Counted from the stretch's first letter, positions 7,871-16,346 are shown. The stretch is 64,000 nt of DNA from Parabacteroides sp. AD58 (GCF_023744375.2 NZ_CP146284.1:1178001-1242000); one strand, 5' to 3'. Made by a program: numbers and translations. Notes: generated from the sequence alone by a model not told the origin.

Positions 7871-8593
7871 TTAAAATGTATAACCGGCTGTGAGAGAAAT
7901 CAGATTCTCGTGGACATTCTGATTGCGGTGATACAGATTCATCTCGTAGTTGAGGTTGATTGACAAATTCTTGGCATGGACCGAAAGACGAGAACTAAGC
8001 CCGGCGTCAAAACGGTCATACATCCACAGTTCATACGGCGAGTCGTATTGAATGTGTTGATAATCCTGTTTCTTTTCGTCGACCGAGAAACTATATTCAT
8101 CAATTTGATGTTTACCGCTTATACCTAAAGCCACGTAACCGCCCACTGCCGCCGAGATGGCATACGTATCGTTGAGCTGCCACTTGTATTTAACCATTAC
8201 GGGGAGTTGTAAATAGTCGCGGCGTGTATAGGTATCATCGGAGGTTACTTTCTTTAATGTCATCTCATCCGTCGGTTTCAACTCATCGTATAAACCCGTT
8301 GGAAAATCAAATCTGTCTCCTTTCTCATTCTGATAGGTGCTCCACACCAATGTATAATCATCCTTTTTTTGATAGAAATACAGACCGGACATTAATCCCC
8401 ACCCGCTTTTTTGTTGATTGAAGAAATAATCAACTCCAACGCCTATCCGCGGAGAAATTGCAGCTTTCTCTTTTGAGTTTCCTTCTTTATAGATGCTCGT
8501 ACCAACTTCAGGTGTTATTTGGATTTGAGCATAAATAGAAGTGGCCATGAATCCGACTAATGCCGCAATAACTAATCCTCTCATCTTACACAT
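7871..8593 (-). CDS. Outer-membrane beta-barrel protein (PorT-like)
   Basis: The product of about 240 residues has a signal peptide (MRGLVIAALVGFMATSIYAQ) followed by alternating-residue strands and an ending LISLTAGYTF, with the terminal aromatic expected of outer-membrane barrels. I place the start at 8593; starts at 8584 (MRGL) or 8641 are also open. It follows the TPR regulator gene at 8764, and its promoter region (8597-8720) carries a pair of direct repeats shared with the gene at 13271. I infer that this barrel is an output of the TPR protein. No ligand is predictable. Confidence 0.7.
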   Translation of the reverse strand: MCKMRGLVIAALVGFMATSIYAQIQITPEVGTSIYKEGNSKEKAAISPRIGVGVDYFFNQQKSGWGLMSGLYFYQKKDDYTLVWSTYQNEKGDRFDFPTGLYDELKPTDEMTLKKVTSDDTYTRRDYLQLPVMVKYKWQLNDTYAISAAVGGYVALGISGKHQIDEYSFSVDEKKQDYQHIQYDSPYELWMYDRFDAGLSSRLSVHAKNLSINLNYEMNLYHRNQNVHENLISLTAGYTF

Positions 8594-8618
8594 ACATTTT
8601 TGTTTTAAAATTCGATGG

Positions 8619-8720
8619 CAAAAGAACAATTCTATCCGCATACAGCCAAAGTTTTCTGTATTTTTATACAGGACAAGGTATGTTTGATTATCAAGAAGTT
8701 AAAAGAAAGATGCAGGACAA
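8619..8720 (-). promoter_or_regulatory. Promoter with paired TTGTCCTG sites, copy 1
   Basis: On the minus strand TTGTCCTG occurs at 8713-8720 and 8669-8676, 44 bp apart. An 18-nt gap then leads to TTTG (8647-8650), and 20 nt further lies TTCTTTTG (8619-8626), one base off the TAnnTTTG -7 box. The same elements with the same 18 and 20 nt spacings occur at 13650-13750. Position upstream of -33 suggests activator sites, probably for the TPR-HTH protein encoded next door. Confidence 0.6.
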
Positions 8721-8763
8721 CGTATTCTTCTTCTTTCGTTAAGATCAGTTAGTTATCAAAGCG

Positions 8764-10485
8764 TTATCCCCATAAGGCTAAATGTTCGTACAATTTTTCT
8801 TCCGAACCGGTTATTTTCAGCTTCTGGCGGATACGCGTGCGGTTTTTATAGGGTGTATCAATGTTTACGTTTAAGAGGAAAGCCTCTTGCTTGGAGTCTA
8901 GTTGGAAAAACGACAGGTAGCAATATTTCTTTTCGGTCGGGGTAATACCGGCCAGAACCAGACGTTCGGACAAACTGGGATACATCGTGTCTATACATTT
9001 ATAAAGGGCTTTCCAGTCTTTGTCAGTCAATAGTTCTTTATGATCGGGATTTGGTGTAGATACCGATTTTTGTATCTTCTTGTAGATAGTTGATTCCTGT
9101 AGTAAATATTGCCGTTGTTGAATATATTGCTGCTTCAGCATTTCCACTTCTTGTGCTTTCTGATCGTATTCACTTTGTTTCTGGCGTAGCTCTTCCTGAT
9201 TGTCCTGTTGGGCAGCTTTTAGTTGGCGGGAAAGACTATCCAACGCCATTTGTTGTTCGAGCAAATGACTTTTCTGCTCCTGCAATTCATCAGCTTGCTG
9301 AGCTATTTTCAGATTCTTGCGGACAATTAATAATCGATAAGCTAAAGCCATACATAAAATAATCAATAAGGCAATGAGCAAAAGTTTGAATTGATTTGAA
9401 CGGACTTCCCGCAGATGCATGTTCTCAGAAAGAACTCTTGTGTATGCGTACTTTTCTTCCAATCCTTGTATTTGTACTTTATTGCGAGCATCTAAAAGAC
9501 TATAAGATGTATCCACATATTGCTCTAAAGCATCCAAAGCCCCTTGTAAACTGCCTTCTTCTTTGTTCAATAAAAAAGACAGATAGAACCAGTCAACAGG
9601 AACATGCTGATCGGAAGACAAATGAGAAATACGCTCCAGACATTTACGAGCGTCTTTTAAATTACTTTGTTCCAAATAAAGGTCAGCTAACGCCAAGTTA
9701 TTGGGAACCCAACATGTTGAATCCAACTGAATCGCCCTTTTCAAATAAGATTCAGCAACTGGATATTCACCTTTTTCCCTATAAATATTCCCCAATCCGT
9801 TCAATGTGCCTACCCTATCCACAGAATCCCCATACAAAACCACCATCGAATCTGCACGTAGCATATACTTCAAAGCGATATCCAGCGAGTCTAGTAATGT
9901 ATAATTCCGGCTGGCATCTATATATGCAATACCTTGGCTTCGATAGTTTTCGGCTTGCTGGAAATAACGGGAAGCCGTTAGGTATTTCTCGACAGCCTGC
10001 TGGTACATGCCTTGAAACTGATACACATCGCCCATATAACTGGAGATATAACCCGACTGGTTCGGCTTGTTTTCCAGAATACTTTGTTGCAGGGCTTCGG
10101 TGTAAGTCCGCAAGGCAGCTTCCTGATCCAGATCGTCCATATAGGTACGGCCTAAATAAAGGGCGGTTTGCAGTTGTTCATCTACTGTGCCGTGTCGTTT
10201 CACATACCGGTATGTCCGCTTCATTTGGGGCACATAGGGTAGCGGCGTGTCAATCGAATCGGCCAGTTGGCATAGCATAAGGCACCATCGGGCATTGACT
10301 TCTGGGCTTAATAATTCCGGATGGGCAACACTGTCTGTCAACAGGACATGAGCCGCCTCAGGATCAGACTGCATCAAAGGTGCTGCCTGTTCCATTTGCC
10401 GGATGGCGTTGCGGTCAGCTTCATTCGTGCAGCCTTGCATGATCCAGCCCAGAGTGATGACTAAAAGTGCCAGGAAGATTCTCAT
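8764..10485 (-). CDS. TPR-coiled-coil-HTH membrane lipoprotein regulator (TPR1)
   Basis: A 573-residue protein starting at ATG 10485 (a GTG at 10491 is also possible). It has a lipoprotein-like signal ending MQGC, tetratricopeptide repeats at about 100-345, one membrane segment at about 365-387, a Gln/Glu-rich coiled coil to about 470, and a C-terminal domain. That domain contains GITPTEKKYCYLSFF and PYKNRTRIRQKL and resembles a LuxR-type HTH. Such proteins are common in Bacteroidales. The layout suggests periplasmic sensing and cytoplasmic DNA binding, but no ligand is known to me. Its first 80 or so codons are nearly identical to TPR2. The gene after it is an exported barrel. Confidence 0.75.
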   Translation of the reverse strand: MRIFLALLVITLGWIMQGCTNEADRNAIRQMEQAAPLMQSDPEAAHVLLTDSVAHPELLSPEVNARWCLMLCQLADSIDTPLPYVPQMKRTYRYVKRHGTVDEQLQTALYLGRTYMDDLDQEAALRTYTEALQQSILENKPNQSGYISSYMGDVYQFQGMYQQAVEKYLTASRYFQQAENYRSQGIAYIDASRNYTLLDSLDIALKYMLRADSMVVLYGDSVDRVGTLNGLGNIYREKGEYPVAESYLKRAIQLDSTCWVPNNLALADLYLEQSNLKDARKCLERISHLSSDQHVPVDWFYLSFLLNKEEGSLQGALDALEQYVDTSYSLLDARNKVQIQGLEEKYAYTRVLSENMHLREVRSNQFKLLLIALLIILCMALAYRLLIVRKNLKIAQQADELQEQKSHLLEQQMALDSLSRQLKAAQQDNQEELRQKQSEYDQKAQEVEMLKQQYIQQRQYLLQESTIYKKIQKSVSTPNPDHKELLTDKDWKALYKCIDTMYPSLSERLVLAGITPTEKKYCYLSFFQLDSKQEAFLLNVNIDTPYKNRTRIRQKLKITGSEEKLYEHLALWG

Positions 10486-10490
10486 GGGCA

Positions 10491-10498
10491 CAAAGATA
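10491..10498 (-). promoter_or_regulatory. -7-like box 5 nt before the TPR1 start
   Basis: The minus strand has TATCTTTG (TAnnTTTG) ending only 5 nt before the ATG at 10485. The same box and spacing occur before TPR2 (15526-15533). If used, transcripts would begin near the start codon and be nearly leaderless. No TTTG -33 box is evident. Confidence 0.3.
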
Positions 10499-10567
10499 GA
10501 AACTTTCTTTATCTATCTTAGTTTGTAAAACTTGAAAAACATTTTATCGTTCGAAATAACTTTTGGA

Positions 10568-10727
10568 GTGTAAACGCAACGTTGTGTCGAGTGTTAGCGC
10601 AATAGTGCGTCGGGTGTTAGCGTAACGTTGCGTCGAGTGTTAGCGCAATGGTGCGTCGGGTGTTAGCGCAATGGTGCGTCGGGCATCGACGCAATACTAC
10701 GTCGACACCCAACGCTATGTAGCGTGG
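10568..10727. repeat. 23-bp palindromic tandem repeat array (long copy)
   Basis: Six full 23-bp units begin at 10568, 10591, 10614, 10637, 10660 and 10683, with a degenerate seventh to 10727. The consensus is about GTGTTAGCGCAATGGTGCGT plus CGG. Several units contain near or perfect palindromes such as ACGCAACGTTGCGT. The array lies between the TPR1 start and the stop of the DUF4469 gene (10731), only 3 nt from the latter. There is no reading frame of interest in it. Confidence 0.85.
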
Positions 10728-10730
10728 TTT

Positions 10731-11480
10731 TTATTCGACTTTCAATGTCACCGGACAAACCAGTGTGCGTGGATTTTTCAACATAGTGGATGTGTTTGAG
10801 AAATAGGTCTCAATCTCCAGCCGGTAATTGCCTGCCAATAAACCGGTCGGGAAGATGAAGATGATTTTCGACGGATCATTCACTCCTAATACTTTCACTT
10901 CTTCGGCTGATTCACTTTCATTATACAAGCGGAAATGGCCGATACCGCTACCATCCTCGTTGAGGCATTTGATCTTCGAGCCGGTAACTTCCACCATGCC
11001 GCCCGGTGTGACGGTTCCGTCGGTCTTACCGGTGGTGAGGTCTTTCACGCGGTCGATCTTCGCGCCGCCCAGTTCCTGCACGCTGTCAATGTAAAGCTTC
11101 ACGCCGGCCAATCCATCTTTTACAATCTGGTTGACGGTTACATTCACCCCGCATTTCATGCCTTTGTCGTCCAGCACCTCTCCGTGCGAGTCGAACGAGC
11201 CGGTGATGGTGGGCGAGAAACGCACGTTCTCGGTCATGACCGGATAGCCGGAATAGAGGACGTGGCGGATCTTCTCTTCCACCAGCTTCATGATGCTGAG
11301 GATGGTATCCTCTCGATATTCAGTACGTTCGCGTACAATCTCTTTGGCGATGTACTCCAGCGACTTGGTATCACTGAATGTCTTGACGGAAGCGGTATAA
11401 TCGTCCGTCCGTTCCGTAATCTTGTTTTCCCGCAGCTCCACGGGCCAAACATACTCTTGTTTTTTGTTTTCGTCAGCCAT
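10731..11480 (-). CDS. DNA-binding domain-containing protein with DUF4469 Ig-like domain
   Basis: A 249-residue protein without signal peptide. The N-terminal part (about 1-120) fits the HU/IHF-like DNA-binding domain of the Bacteroidales family (DYTASVKTFSDTKSLEYIAKE, then LSIMKLVEEKIRHVLYSGYPV). The C-terminal part (about 130-249) fits the DUF4469 Ig-like fold (PGGMVEVTGSKIK, IIFIFPTGLLAGNYRLEIETYFS). The combination suggests a nucleoid-type protein with a binding module; its role is unknown. It lies 28 nt after the barrel gene 11509-11991 and is probably the last gene of the TPR2 module. The 3' end of a paralogue survives at 7780-7812. Confidence 0.75.
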   Translation of the reverse strand: MADENKKQEYVWPVELRENKITERTDDYTASVKTFSDTKSLEYIAKEIVRERTEYREDTILSIMKLVEEKIRHVLYSGYPVMTENVRFSPTITGSFDSHGEVLDDKGMKCGVNVTVNQIVKDGLAGVKLYIDSVQELGGAKIDRVKDLTTGKTDGTVTPGGMVEVTGSKIKCLNEDGSGIGHFRLYNESESAEEVKVLGVNDPSKIIFIFPTGLLAGNYRLEIETYFSNTSTMLKNPRTLVCPVTLKVE

Positions 11481-11508
11481 AATAGAATGGATTTAGAAAG
11501 TTAATAAA

Positions 11509-11991
11509 TTATTTTAGAGAGAATTTATATCCAAAGGATAAACTAAATACAGATGGATTCTTGCCATCAATAAAATTTAAATATCCATTGACAGCCATAA
11601 CCCATTTTTGGTATACTACTCCTATTTCTGCAGATGCACCCACATCCATAGAATGAGTAAATTGAGCACAAGGTCCAACTTTCAAATCTAAATTTACTTG
11701 TTGAATAGGAATTTTGTATGAAGCATAAACTGGAATTAATAATGTATTCATGTTTTCAGCGCTGGATTTCATACATATAAATGACACACCAGGATCAATA
11801 GAAAAGCGTTGAACAATAGGAATAGATAATTGACCTCCAAGATTTAATCCTAATTCATTTGATATATCAGAATTTCCTATTGAAAAACCTATTCTCGGTA
11901 TAAATTCAATACTTTTTTCTTGGGCAGAAACCATATTTATTTCTATTATGGATAAAAGGATTAAGACTACTGCATATTTTATCTGTTTCAT
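11509..11991 (-). CDS. Small outer-membrane beta-barrel protein
   Basis: A 160-residue protein with signal peptide (MKQIKYAVVLILLSIIEINMVSAQ), strands such as IEFIPRIGFSIG and INLNLGG-like repeats, and an end FSLSFGYKFSLK with aromatic residues at the terminus. It fits the PorT/OmpA-like 8-stranded barrel type. The DNA is more AT-rich than the flanking housekeeping genes. It follows the lipoprotein gene by 58 nt and precedes the DUF4469 gene by 28 nt, so it belongs to the operon starting at 13621. Confidence 0.65.
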   Translation of the reverse strand: MKQIKYAVVLILLSIIEINMVSAQEKSIEFIPRIGFSIGNSDISNELGLNLGGQLSIPIVQRFSIDPGVSFICMKSSAENMNTLLIPVYASYKIPIQQVNLDLKVGPCAQFTHSMDVGASAEIGVVYQKWVMAVNGYLNFIDGKNPSVFSLSFGYKFSLK

Positions 11992-12049
11992 TTTTGATAT
12001 ATTTTTGGAGAGAATAATTTATTAACACTTATCTCGTGATAGTTATTAA

Positions 12050-13261
12050 TTATTCATAGAATCGAAATGTAATCCAAAAATTATCATGTAAGCCATAATA
12101 TTTTTTAGGTTTTCCATCGCCAGCTATATTTGAATCAGTACAGAGTAAATCTTTACCCCATCCATAATTCATTATGATTTCATCTCTTTTTTCATAAGAA
12201 AAGGAGACCTCTATAGTTCTAACATTACCACTCAACAAATTACCATAACGTAAATGTTGAACTCCTGTTTTATCTTTCCCTCCATCTTTTTCAAGTACAA
12301 CTAGGCCATTGTCCAACTCTTGATTATCAGTCCAAGCATTAGACACACTCCAATCTACTTGTAGTTCATCATTTAATTTCCCAGAAGTAATAGTGTAATG
12401 CATTATATTTTGAGATCTACCAATGCCATTAGGTAAAGATTGCCATAAAAATTCTATTTCGCCATTTCCTTTTATCGCACTTTCGTATGTTTCTTTAAAA
12501 CATATATTTTCTATATATAACCCTTTTCTTTCCAAAGTAGTCCTTTTTGATTTCCGTTTTTCTACAGCATAATCACTATAAAAAAATGTTCCATTTTTAT
12601 TTACAAATTCACCATTTTCAAAATCAGGAAGTTCATCGTAAGATAAACTACTTTCAGTAATAAGCCAAACTGGATTTTCTTTTAAATACTCATCAGAAAC
12701 AAGTATTGTATCAATAGAAAACGTTCCATTTAAATTTAATTTTGGACTATATAATTCTGTTCCGTCTTCTGAAGCAAAACCAACAATAGGTTTATCCACA
12801 CCATTCCAATTCTCAAAATATGGCCATCTGATCATAAAATTGCTATTACCCAAAATAGTGAAAAAATCGTCATTGGACATAGCAATCGATTGTTCTTCTC
12901 TTAAATTTGAATAAGTATTTTTTAACGCATCTGCAAAAGAACTAGATAAATCTAAAGTCCGAACTAATTTGCTCTCTTGGGGTTCTAAAATATCATTAAA
13001 ACGATAAGTTTCTCCTAAACCATATTTTAAAGAACGTTCAACTCCTGTTCTCACTTCCTCTAAAATAGCATCATCCTTTTCTATATATGACACCAATTTT
13101 GATATTTCTAAAACATTTAATGGATTTGAAATAGATTTTGTTTCAACTTTCCCATTGATTTGTTGAATATCCTCTGTTGACATTTCTTTTGAGCAAGATA
13201 CTATTGATCCTGCAAAAGCAACCATTGTTAAAACCTTGAATAATTTCATTTTTACTTTCAT
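12050..13261 (-). CDS. Lipoprotein of unknown function
   Basis: A 403-residue exported lipoprotein: basic N-terminus, hydrophobic core and SIVSC with Cys23. After the Cys comes a polar segment and then a globular, aromatic-rich body (FMIRWPYFENWNG, WLITESSLSYDELPDFENG) that I do not recognise. Coding sequence is clearly AT-rich, like its barrel neighbour and unlike the TPR genes, which hints at a separate origin for this part of the module. It begins 9 nt after the DUF3244 gene, so the two are cotranscribed. It may be a secreted effector or surface protein; no catalytic motif is visible. Confidence 0.7.
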   Translation of the reverse strand: MKVKMKLFKVLTMVAFAGSIVSCSKEMSTEDIQQINGKVETKSISNPLNVLEISKLVSYIEKDDAILEEVRTGVERSLKYGLGETYRFNDILEPQESKLVRTLDLSSSFADALKNTYSNLREEQSIAMSNDDFFTILGNSNFMIRWPYFENWNGVDKPIVGFASEDGTELYSPKLNLNGTFSIDTILVSDEYLKENPVWLITESSLSYDELPDFENGEFVNKNGTFFYSDYAVEKRKSKRTTLERKGLYIENICFKETYESAIKGNGEIEFLWQSLPNGIGRSQNIMHYTITSGKLNDELQVDWSVSNAWTDNQELDNGLVVLEKDGGKDKTGVQHLRYGNLLSGNVRTIEVSFSYEKRDEIIMNYGWGKDLLCTDSNIAGDGKPKKYYGLHDNFWITFRFYE

Positions 13262-13270
13262 TTTACATTA

Positions 13271-13621
13271 TTAAAAACTAATCTCTCCATACACTAAATT
13301 TATTCCATCCGTTATAGAAACAGTGCCATTCTGAACAGACTCATCTAAGAATACCGTCCAAGTAGGCGTATTGCCGGTAGATACTGTTTCCTGATAAACA
13401 ATTTTTCCAGACGCATCCGTCACAGTTACTACTACATCGCCCAAATCTTCTGCAAACTCTAACGTAAGTTCTTTGGTTGTTTCTTCTACATTTCCGATAA
13501 TCGGTATGATGGAACTTACAGAACGCCCGATTCCCCATTCTCCTATCCAATGAATACCCTTGGAAAATGCAGACCAAGGACATAACATCAAGGCTATCGC
13601 CACCAAAAATTTCTTTGTCAT
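13271..13621 (-). CDS. DUF3244-type small exported protein
   Basis: A 116-residue protein with a cleavable signal peptide (MTKKFLVAIALMLCPWSAFS) and one beta-rich domain containing VVVTVTDASGKIVYQETVSTG. That is the pattern of DUF3244, a family of small Bacteroidales exported proteins with an Ig-like or C-terminal-sorting-domain-like fold. It is first in the operon DUF3244-lipoprotein-barrel-DUF4469. The promoter region 13650-13750 carries the paired TTGTCCTG sites. Family genes often neighbour TPR regulators, as here. Confidence 0.7.
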   Translation of the reverse strand: MTKKFLVAIALMLCPWSAFSKGIHWIGEWGIGRSVSSIIPIIGNVEETTKELTLEFAEDLGDVVVTVTDASGKIVYQETVSTGNTPTWTVFLDESVQNGTVSITDGINLVYGEISF

Positions 13622-13649
13622 ATCATTTATTCTTTTTAAATTTCGGGGG

Positions 13650-13750
13650 CAAAGGAATAGCCTTTTCGGATATAACGCAAAGAAATCTTGTTTTTTATGC
13701 AGGACAAGCCTAATTGATAATCAATAAGTTACAAATATCAATCAGGACAA
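13650..13750 (-). promoter_or_regulatory. Promoter with paired TTGTCCTG sites, copy 2
   Basis: The minus strand has TTGTCCTG at 13743-13750 and 13700-13707, 43 bp apart. An 18-nt gap follows, then TTTG (13678-13681), 20 nt and TTCCTTTG (13650-13657). Between the two sites lies the small palindrome TTGATTATCAA. The arrangement matches copy 1 upstream of the gene ending at 7871, at exactly the same promoter spacings. Confidence 0.6.
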
Positions 13751-13783
13751 GCAGTTTTGAAAATATATAAGAAATACAATGGT

Positions 13784-15520
13784 TTACAGACGATTAAGTT
13801 CTTTTTCTAATAAAACCTCATATAATCTCTTGTCAGAACCCGTCACAGATAGCATTTGTCGGATACGTGTGTGGTTCTTGTGAGGAGTATCCACTTGTAC
13901 CCCCAACAGCAGGGCTTCCTGCTTTGCTTCCAGACGGAAGAAGGATAAATAACAATATCGTTTCTCGGCAGGGGTAATTCCCTTGATTGATAGAAAAGCT
14001 TCCAGATTTGGATACAAAATATCCAAATAAGCAAATATTTCATTCCACATTTTTTCGGTCAGCAACCCTTTTCCATCGGGGCGTGGTGGTTTGGCGGCTA
14101 ATTTTCCTATCTTATTGTATAAATCAGAGTGAAGAAAGACAAACAGGGATTGTTTCGCATATTGTTGGTTCAATTCGTTCACTTCTAGCTGTTTTTGTGC
14201 ATGCTCTTGTTGCAATTGTTTGATCCTTTCTTGGTTGGATTCCTGCGTAATCTTTAATTGTTCATCCAAATTCTGTAAATCGGATTCTAATTTCGACATC
14301 CGCATTTTCTTTTCCAAGAGTTCGTGAGTCTGCTGGTTCATCTTCTTGTTTTTACGATCCAATCTATATTGATAGAGCGAAATCGATATCAATAAAAGAA
14401 AAGCCATCACGACCAGCCCATTTCGAACTTGATGATACTTGTCTTGCAATCGTTTGTTCTCATACATCATTTGTTTACGGTCGAACAAGGTTTCTACTTC
14501 CTGCAAATTTATCTCTTTTCTTGCTAAGATATCTGCTTCGGTAGAATCTGCATATTGCCTCATATATGCCAATGCCTGGTTTATATTTCCTTTCTTTTCT
14601 TCTAATTCCGACAAATGATAGTATAACTCGGTATGCGTATAAGGGTTTTCTGTTGGCCCCTTCGCTTTTTCAAAATACTGTTCGGCTTGTTCGATACTAT
14701 CTGTTTCTAAAGAAAGTCTGCCTAGCGCGGAATATGTATGTGCCGATTCTTCCGGACTGTAAGCAATCGATTTCTGTAAATATGCCTTGGCTATATCCAG
14801 TTCGCCTTGCATCGCATAGATATTTCCCCAATTATTATACAATGTTGATAAATCGCTCGAATCTCCCAATGCACACAAGACTGAATCCGCCTGGTGCATA
14901 TATGCAAACGCAATCTGCATGGAATCCATTGCCGCATACATGTGGGCTGCATTTACTTTGGCAAAAGCTTTACTTCTTTTATTTCCCGCTTTCTCAAAAT
15001 AAGATGCAGCTTCTAAGAACTTATCTTTTGCCAACTGGAAATCATATTGCTCATAGTATAACTCTGCAATATAGGTATAGATAAAACCTAATAGCTCTAT
15101 GTCGTTTCCTTCAGAGCAGAATTTGACTGCATCCAATAGAATCTTCAAAGCTGGTTTTATCAATTTTTCCTCCTTTAGTTTCCTGCCCAGATAGTAGTTG
15201 GCTAAAGCTTGTTTATGAGAATTCCCTTTCCTTTCCCAATAATACCGGGCCCGATCCAAATCATCCATAAGGGGCAACGGCGTGCCAATCGAATCGGCCA
15301 GTTGGCATAACATCAGGCACCAGCGGGCATTGACTTCCGGGCTTAACAGCTCCGGATGGGCAACACTGTCTGCCAACAAGACATGAGCCGCCTCGGGATC
15401 AGACTGCATCAAAGGAGCTGCCTGTTCCATCTGCCGGATAGCATTACGGTCTGCTTCATTCGTACAGCCTTGCATGATCCAGCCCAGAGCAATGACTAAA
15501 AGTGCCAGGAAGATTCTCAT
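13784..15520 (-). CDS. TPR-coiled-coil-HTH membrane lipoprotein regulator (TPR2)
   Basis: A 578-residue paralogue of TPR1 with the same order: lipoprotein-like signal (MQGC), TPR repeats, one membrane segment near 365-385 (GLVVMAFLLLISISLYQY), a coiled coil, and a C-terminal domain with GITPAEKRYCYLSFF and PHKNHTRIRQML. The first 80 or so residues differ from TPR1 at only a few positions. The TPR body differs strongly, as expected if the two share a signal and anchor module but sense different inputs. The gene precedes the DUF3244 operon that it probably controls. I chose the ATG at 15520 over the GTG at 15526. Confidence 0.75.
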   Translation of the reverse strand: MRIFLALLVIALGWIMQGCTNEADRNAIRQMEQAAPLMQSDPEAAHVLLADSVAHPELLSPEVNARWCLMLCQLADSIGTPLPLMDDLDRARYYWERKGNSHKQALANYYLGRKLKEEKLIKPALKILLDAVKFCSEGNDIELLGFIYTYIAELYYEQYDFQLAKDKFLEAASYFEKAGNKRSKAFAKVNAAHMYAAMDSMQIAFAYMHQADSVLCALGDSSDLSTLYNNWGNIYAMQGELDIAKAYLQKSIAYSPEESAHTYSALGRLSLETDSIEQAEQYFEKAKGPTENPYTHTELYYHLSELEEKKGNINQALAYMRQYADSTEADILARKEINLQEVETLFDRKQMMYENKRLQDKYHQVRNGLVVMAFLLLISISLYQYRLDRKNKKMNQQTHELLEKKMRMSKLESDLQNLDEQLKITQESNQERIKQLQQEHAQKQLEVNELNQQYAKQSLFVFLHSDLYNKIGKLAAKPPRPDGKGLLTEKMWNEIFAYLDILYPNLEAFLSIKGITPAEKRYCYLSFFRLEAKQEALLLGVQVDTPHKNHTRIRQMLSVTGSDKRLYEVLLEKELNRL

Positions 15521-15633
15521 GGGCACAAAGATAGAGCGTTTTTCCCGATTTCCTAAATACGAAAGAGGATAGTTTTCGCACGACAGGCAGCAAGCTCAAA
15601 AAGTAAAAACTCAAAAACTTAAAACTTATTTCT

Positions 15634-15641
15634 TATTTTTG
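15634..15641 (+). promoter_or_regulatory. Possible -7 box of the DUF5715 gene
   Basis: TATTTTTG fits TAnnTTTG and lies 17 nt before the start codon at 15659. No clear -33 TTTG is seen. Confidence 0.3.
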
Positions 15642-15658
15642 CAGGGTATAACTGAATA

Positions 15659-16330
15659 ATGAATGACAAAATGAAGAACTTGAAAGCATGTTTATGGGCG
15701 CTCTCGGCAGGTATTATGATTTGCCTGCTCCTGCCGGCTTGTAAGGAAGAACGAGGCCCATTGAAACGTATCTGGTACAACGGAAGTTATAACCGCGACT
15801 TCAACGACTTGAACGATGTACAACTGGAAATGGCCAAGAAGATAGGAATCAAGCCTGCCACAACCCGCGAAGAAGCCGAAGAGGTAAAACACGAAATGGA
15901 AGAGATCAAGACCAATGAGTATTACGAGGTAGAAGAACTCACCCACTCGATTCCGTACCTGATTCCGCAAGCCGCCGAACTGTTGCACGACATCGGGAAA
16001 AACTTCCAGGACTCGCTGACTAACCTGAATGCGTCTCTCTACAAGGTCAAAGTAACCAGCGTTACCCGCACTATTACAGACGTCAAGAAACTAAAGAAAA
16101 GGAACTCCAATTCGTCGGTCAATTCTACCCACCAGTATGGTACGACATTCGATATTTCGTGGGTCCGCTATACGAAGGTAGATGAAAAAGACACCCTGAA
16201 TATCGATAAAGACGAGCTGAAAATGGTATTGGCCATGGTCTTACGTGACTTGAAACGGGAAGACCGCTGCTACGTCAAGCACGAACGCCGACAGGGCTGT
16301 TTCCACATTACCGTAAAAGACGGAGAGTAA
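15659..16330 (+). CDS. DUF5715 family lipoprotein
   Basis: A 223-residue exported protein with a signal ending LLPAC (lipobox). The C-terminal half contains YKVKVTSVTRTITDVKKLKKRN and HQYGTTFDISWVRY, the core of DUF5715. The family has a VanY/M15-peptidase-like look (a conserved SxxxHxxGxxxDI element is present as NSTHQYGTTFDI), so a cell-wall function is possible but unproven. The start may be 15659 or 15671. It is monocistronic and converges on the gene ending at 16389, with a hairpin between. Confidence 0.75.
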   Translation: MNDKMKNLKACLWALSAGIMICLLLPACKEERGPLKRIWYNGSYNRDFNDLNDVQLEMAKKIGIKPATTREEAEEVKHEMEEIKTNEYYEVEELTHSIPYLIPQAAELLHDIGKNFQDSLTNLNASLYKVKVTSVTRTITDVKKLKKRNSNSSVNSTHQYGTTFDISWVRYTKVDEKDTLNIDKDELKMVLAMVLRDLKREDRCYVKHERRQGCFHITVKDGE

Positions 16331-16346
16331 AAAAGCAAAACGACAG

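Noticed and set aside
9396..10280. Long plus-strand frame of 294 codons
   Set aside because: Shadow of the TPR1 gene on the other strand; composition lacks any domain pattern.
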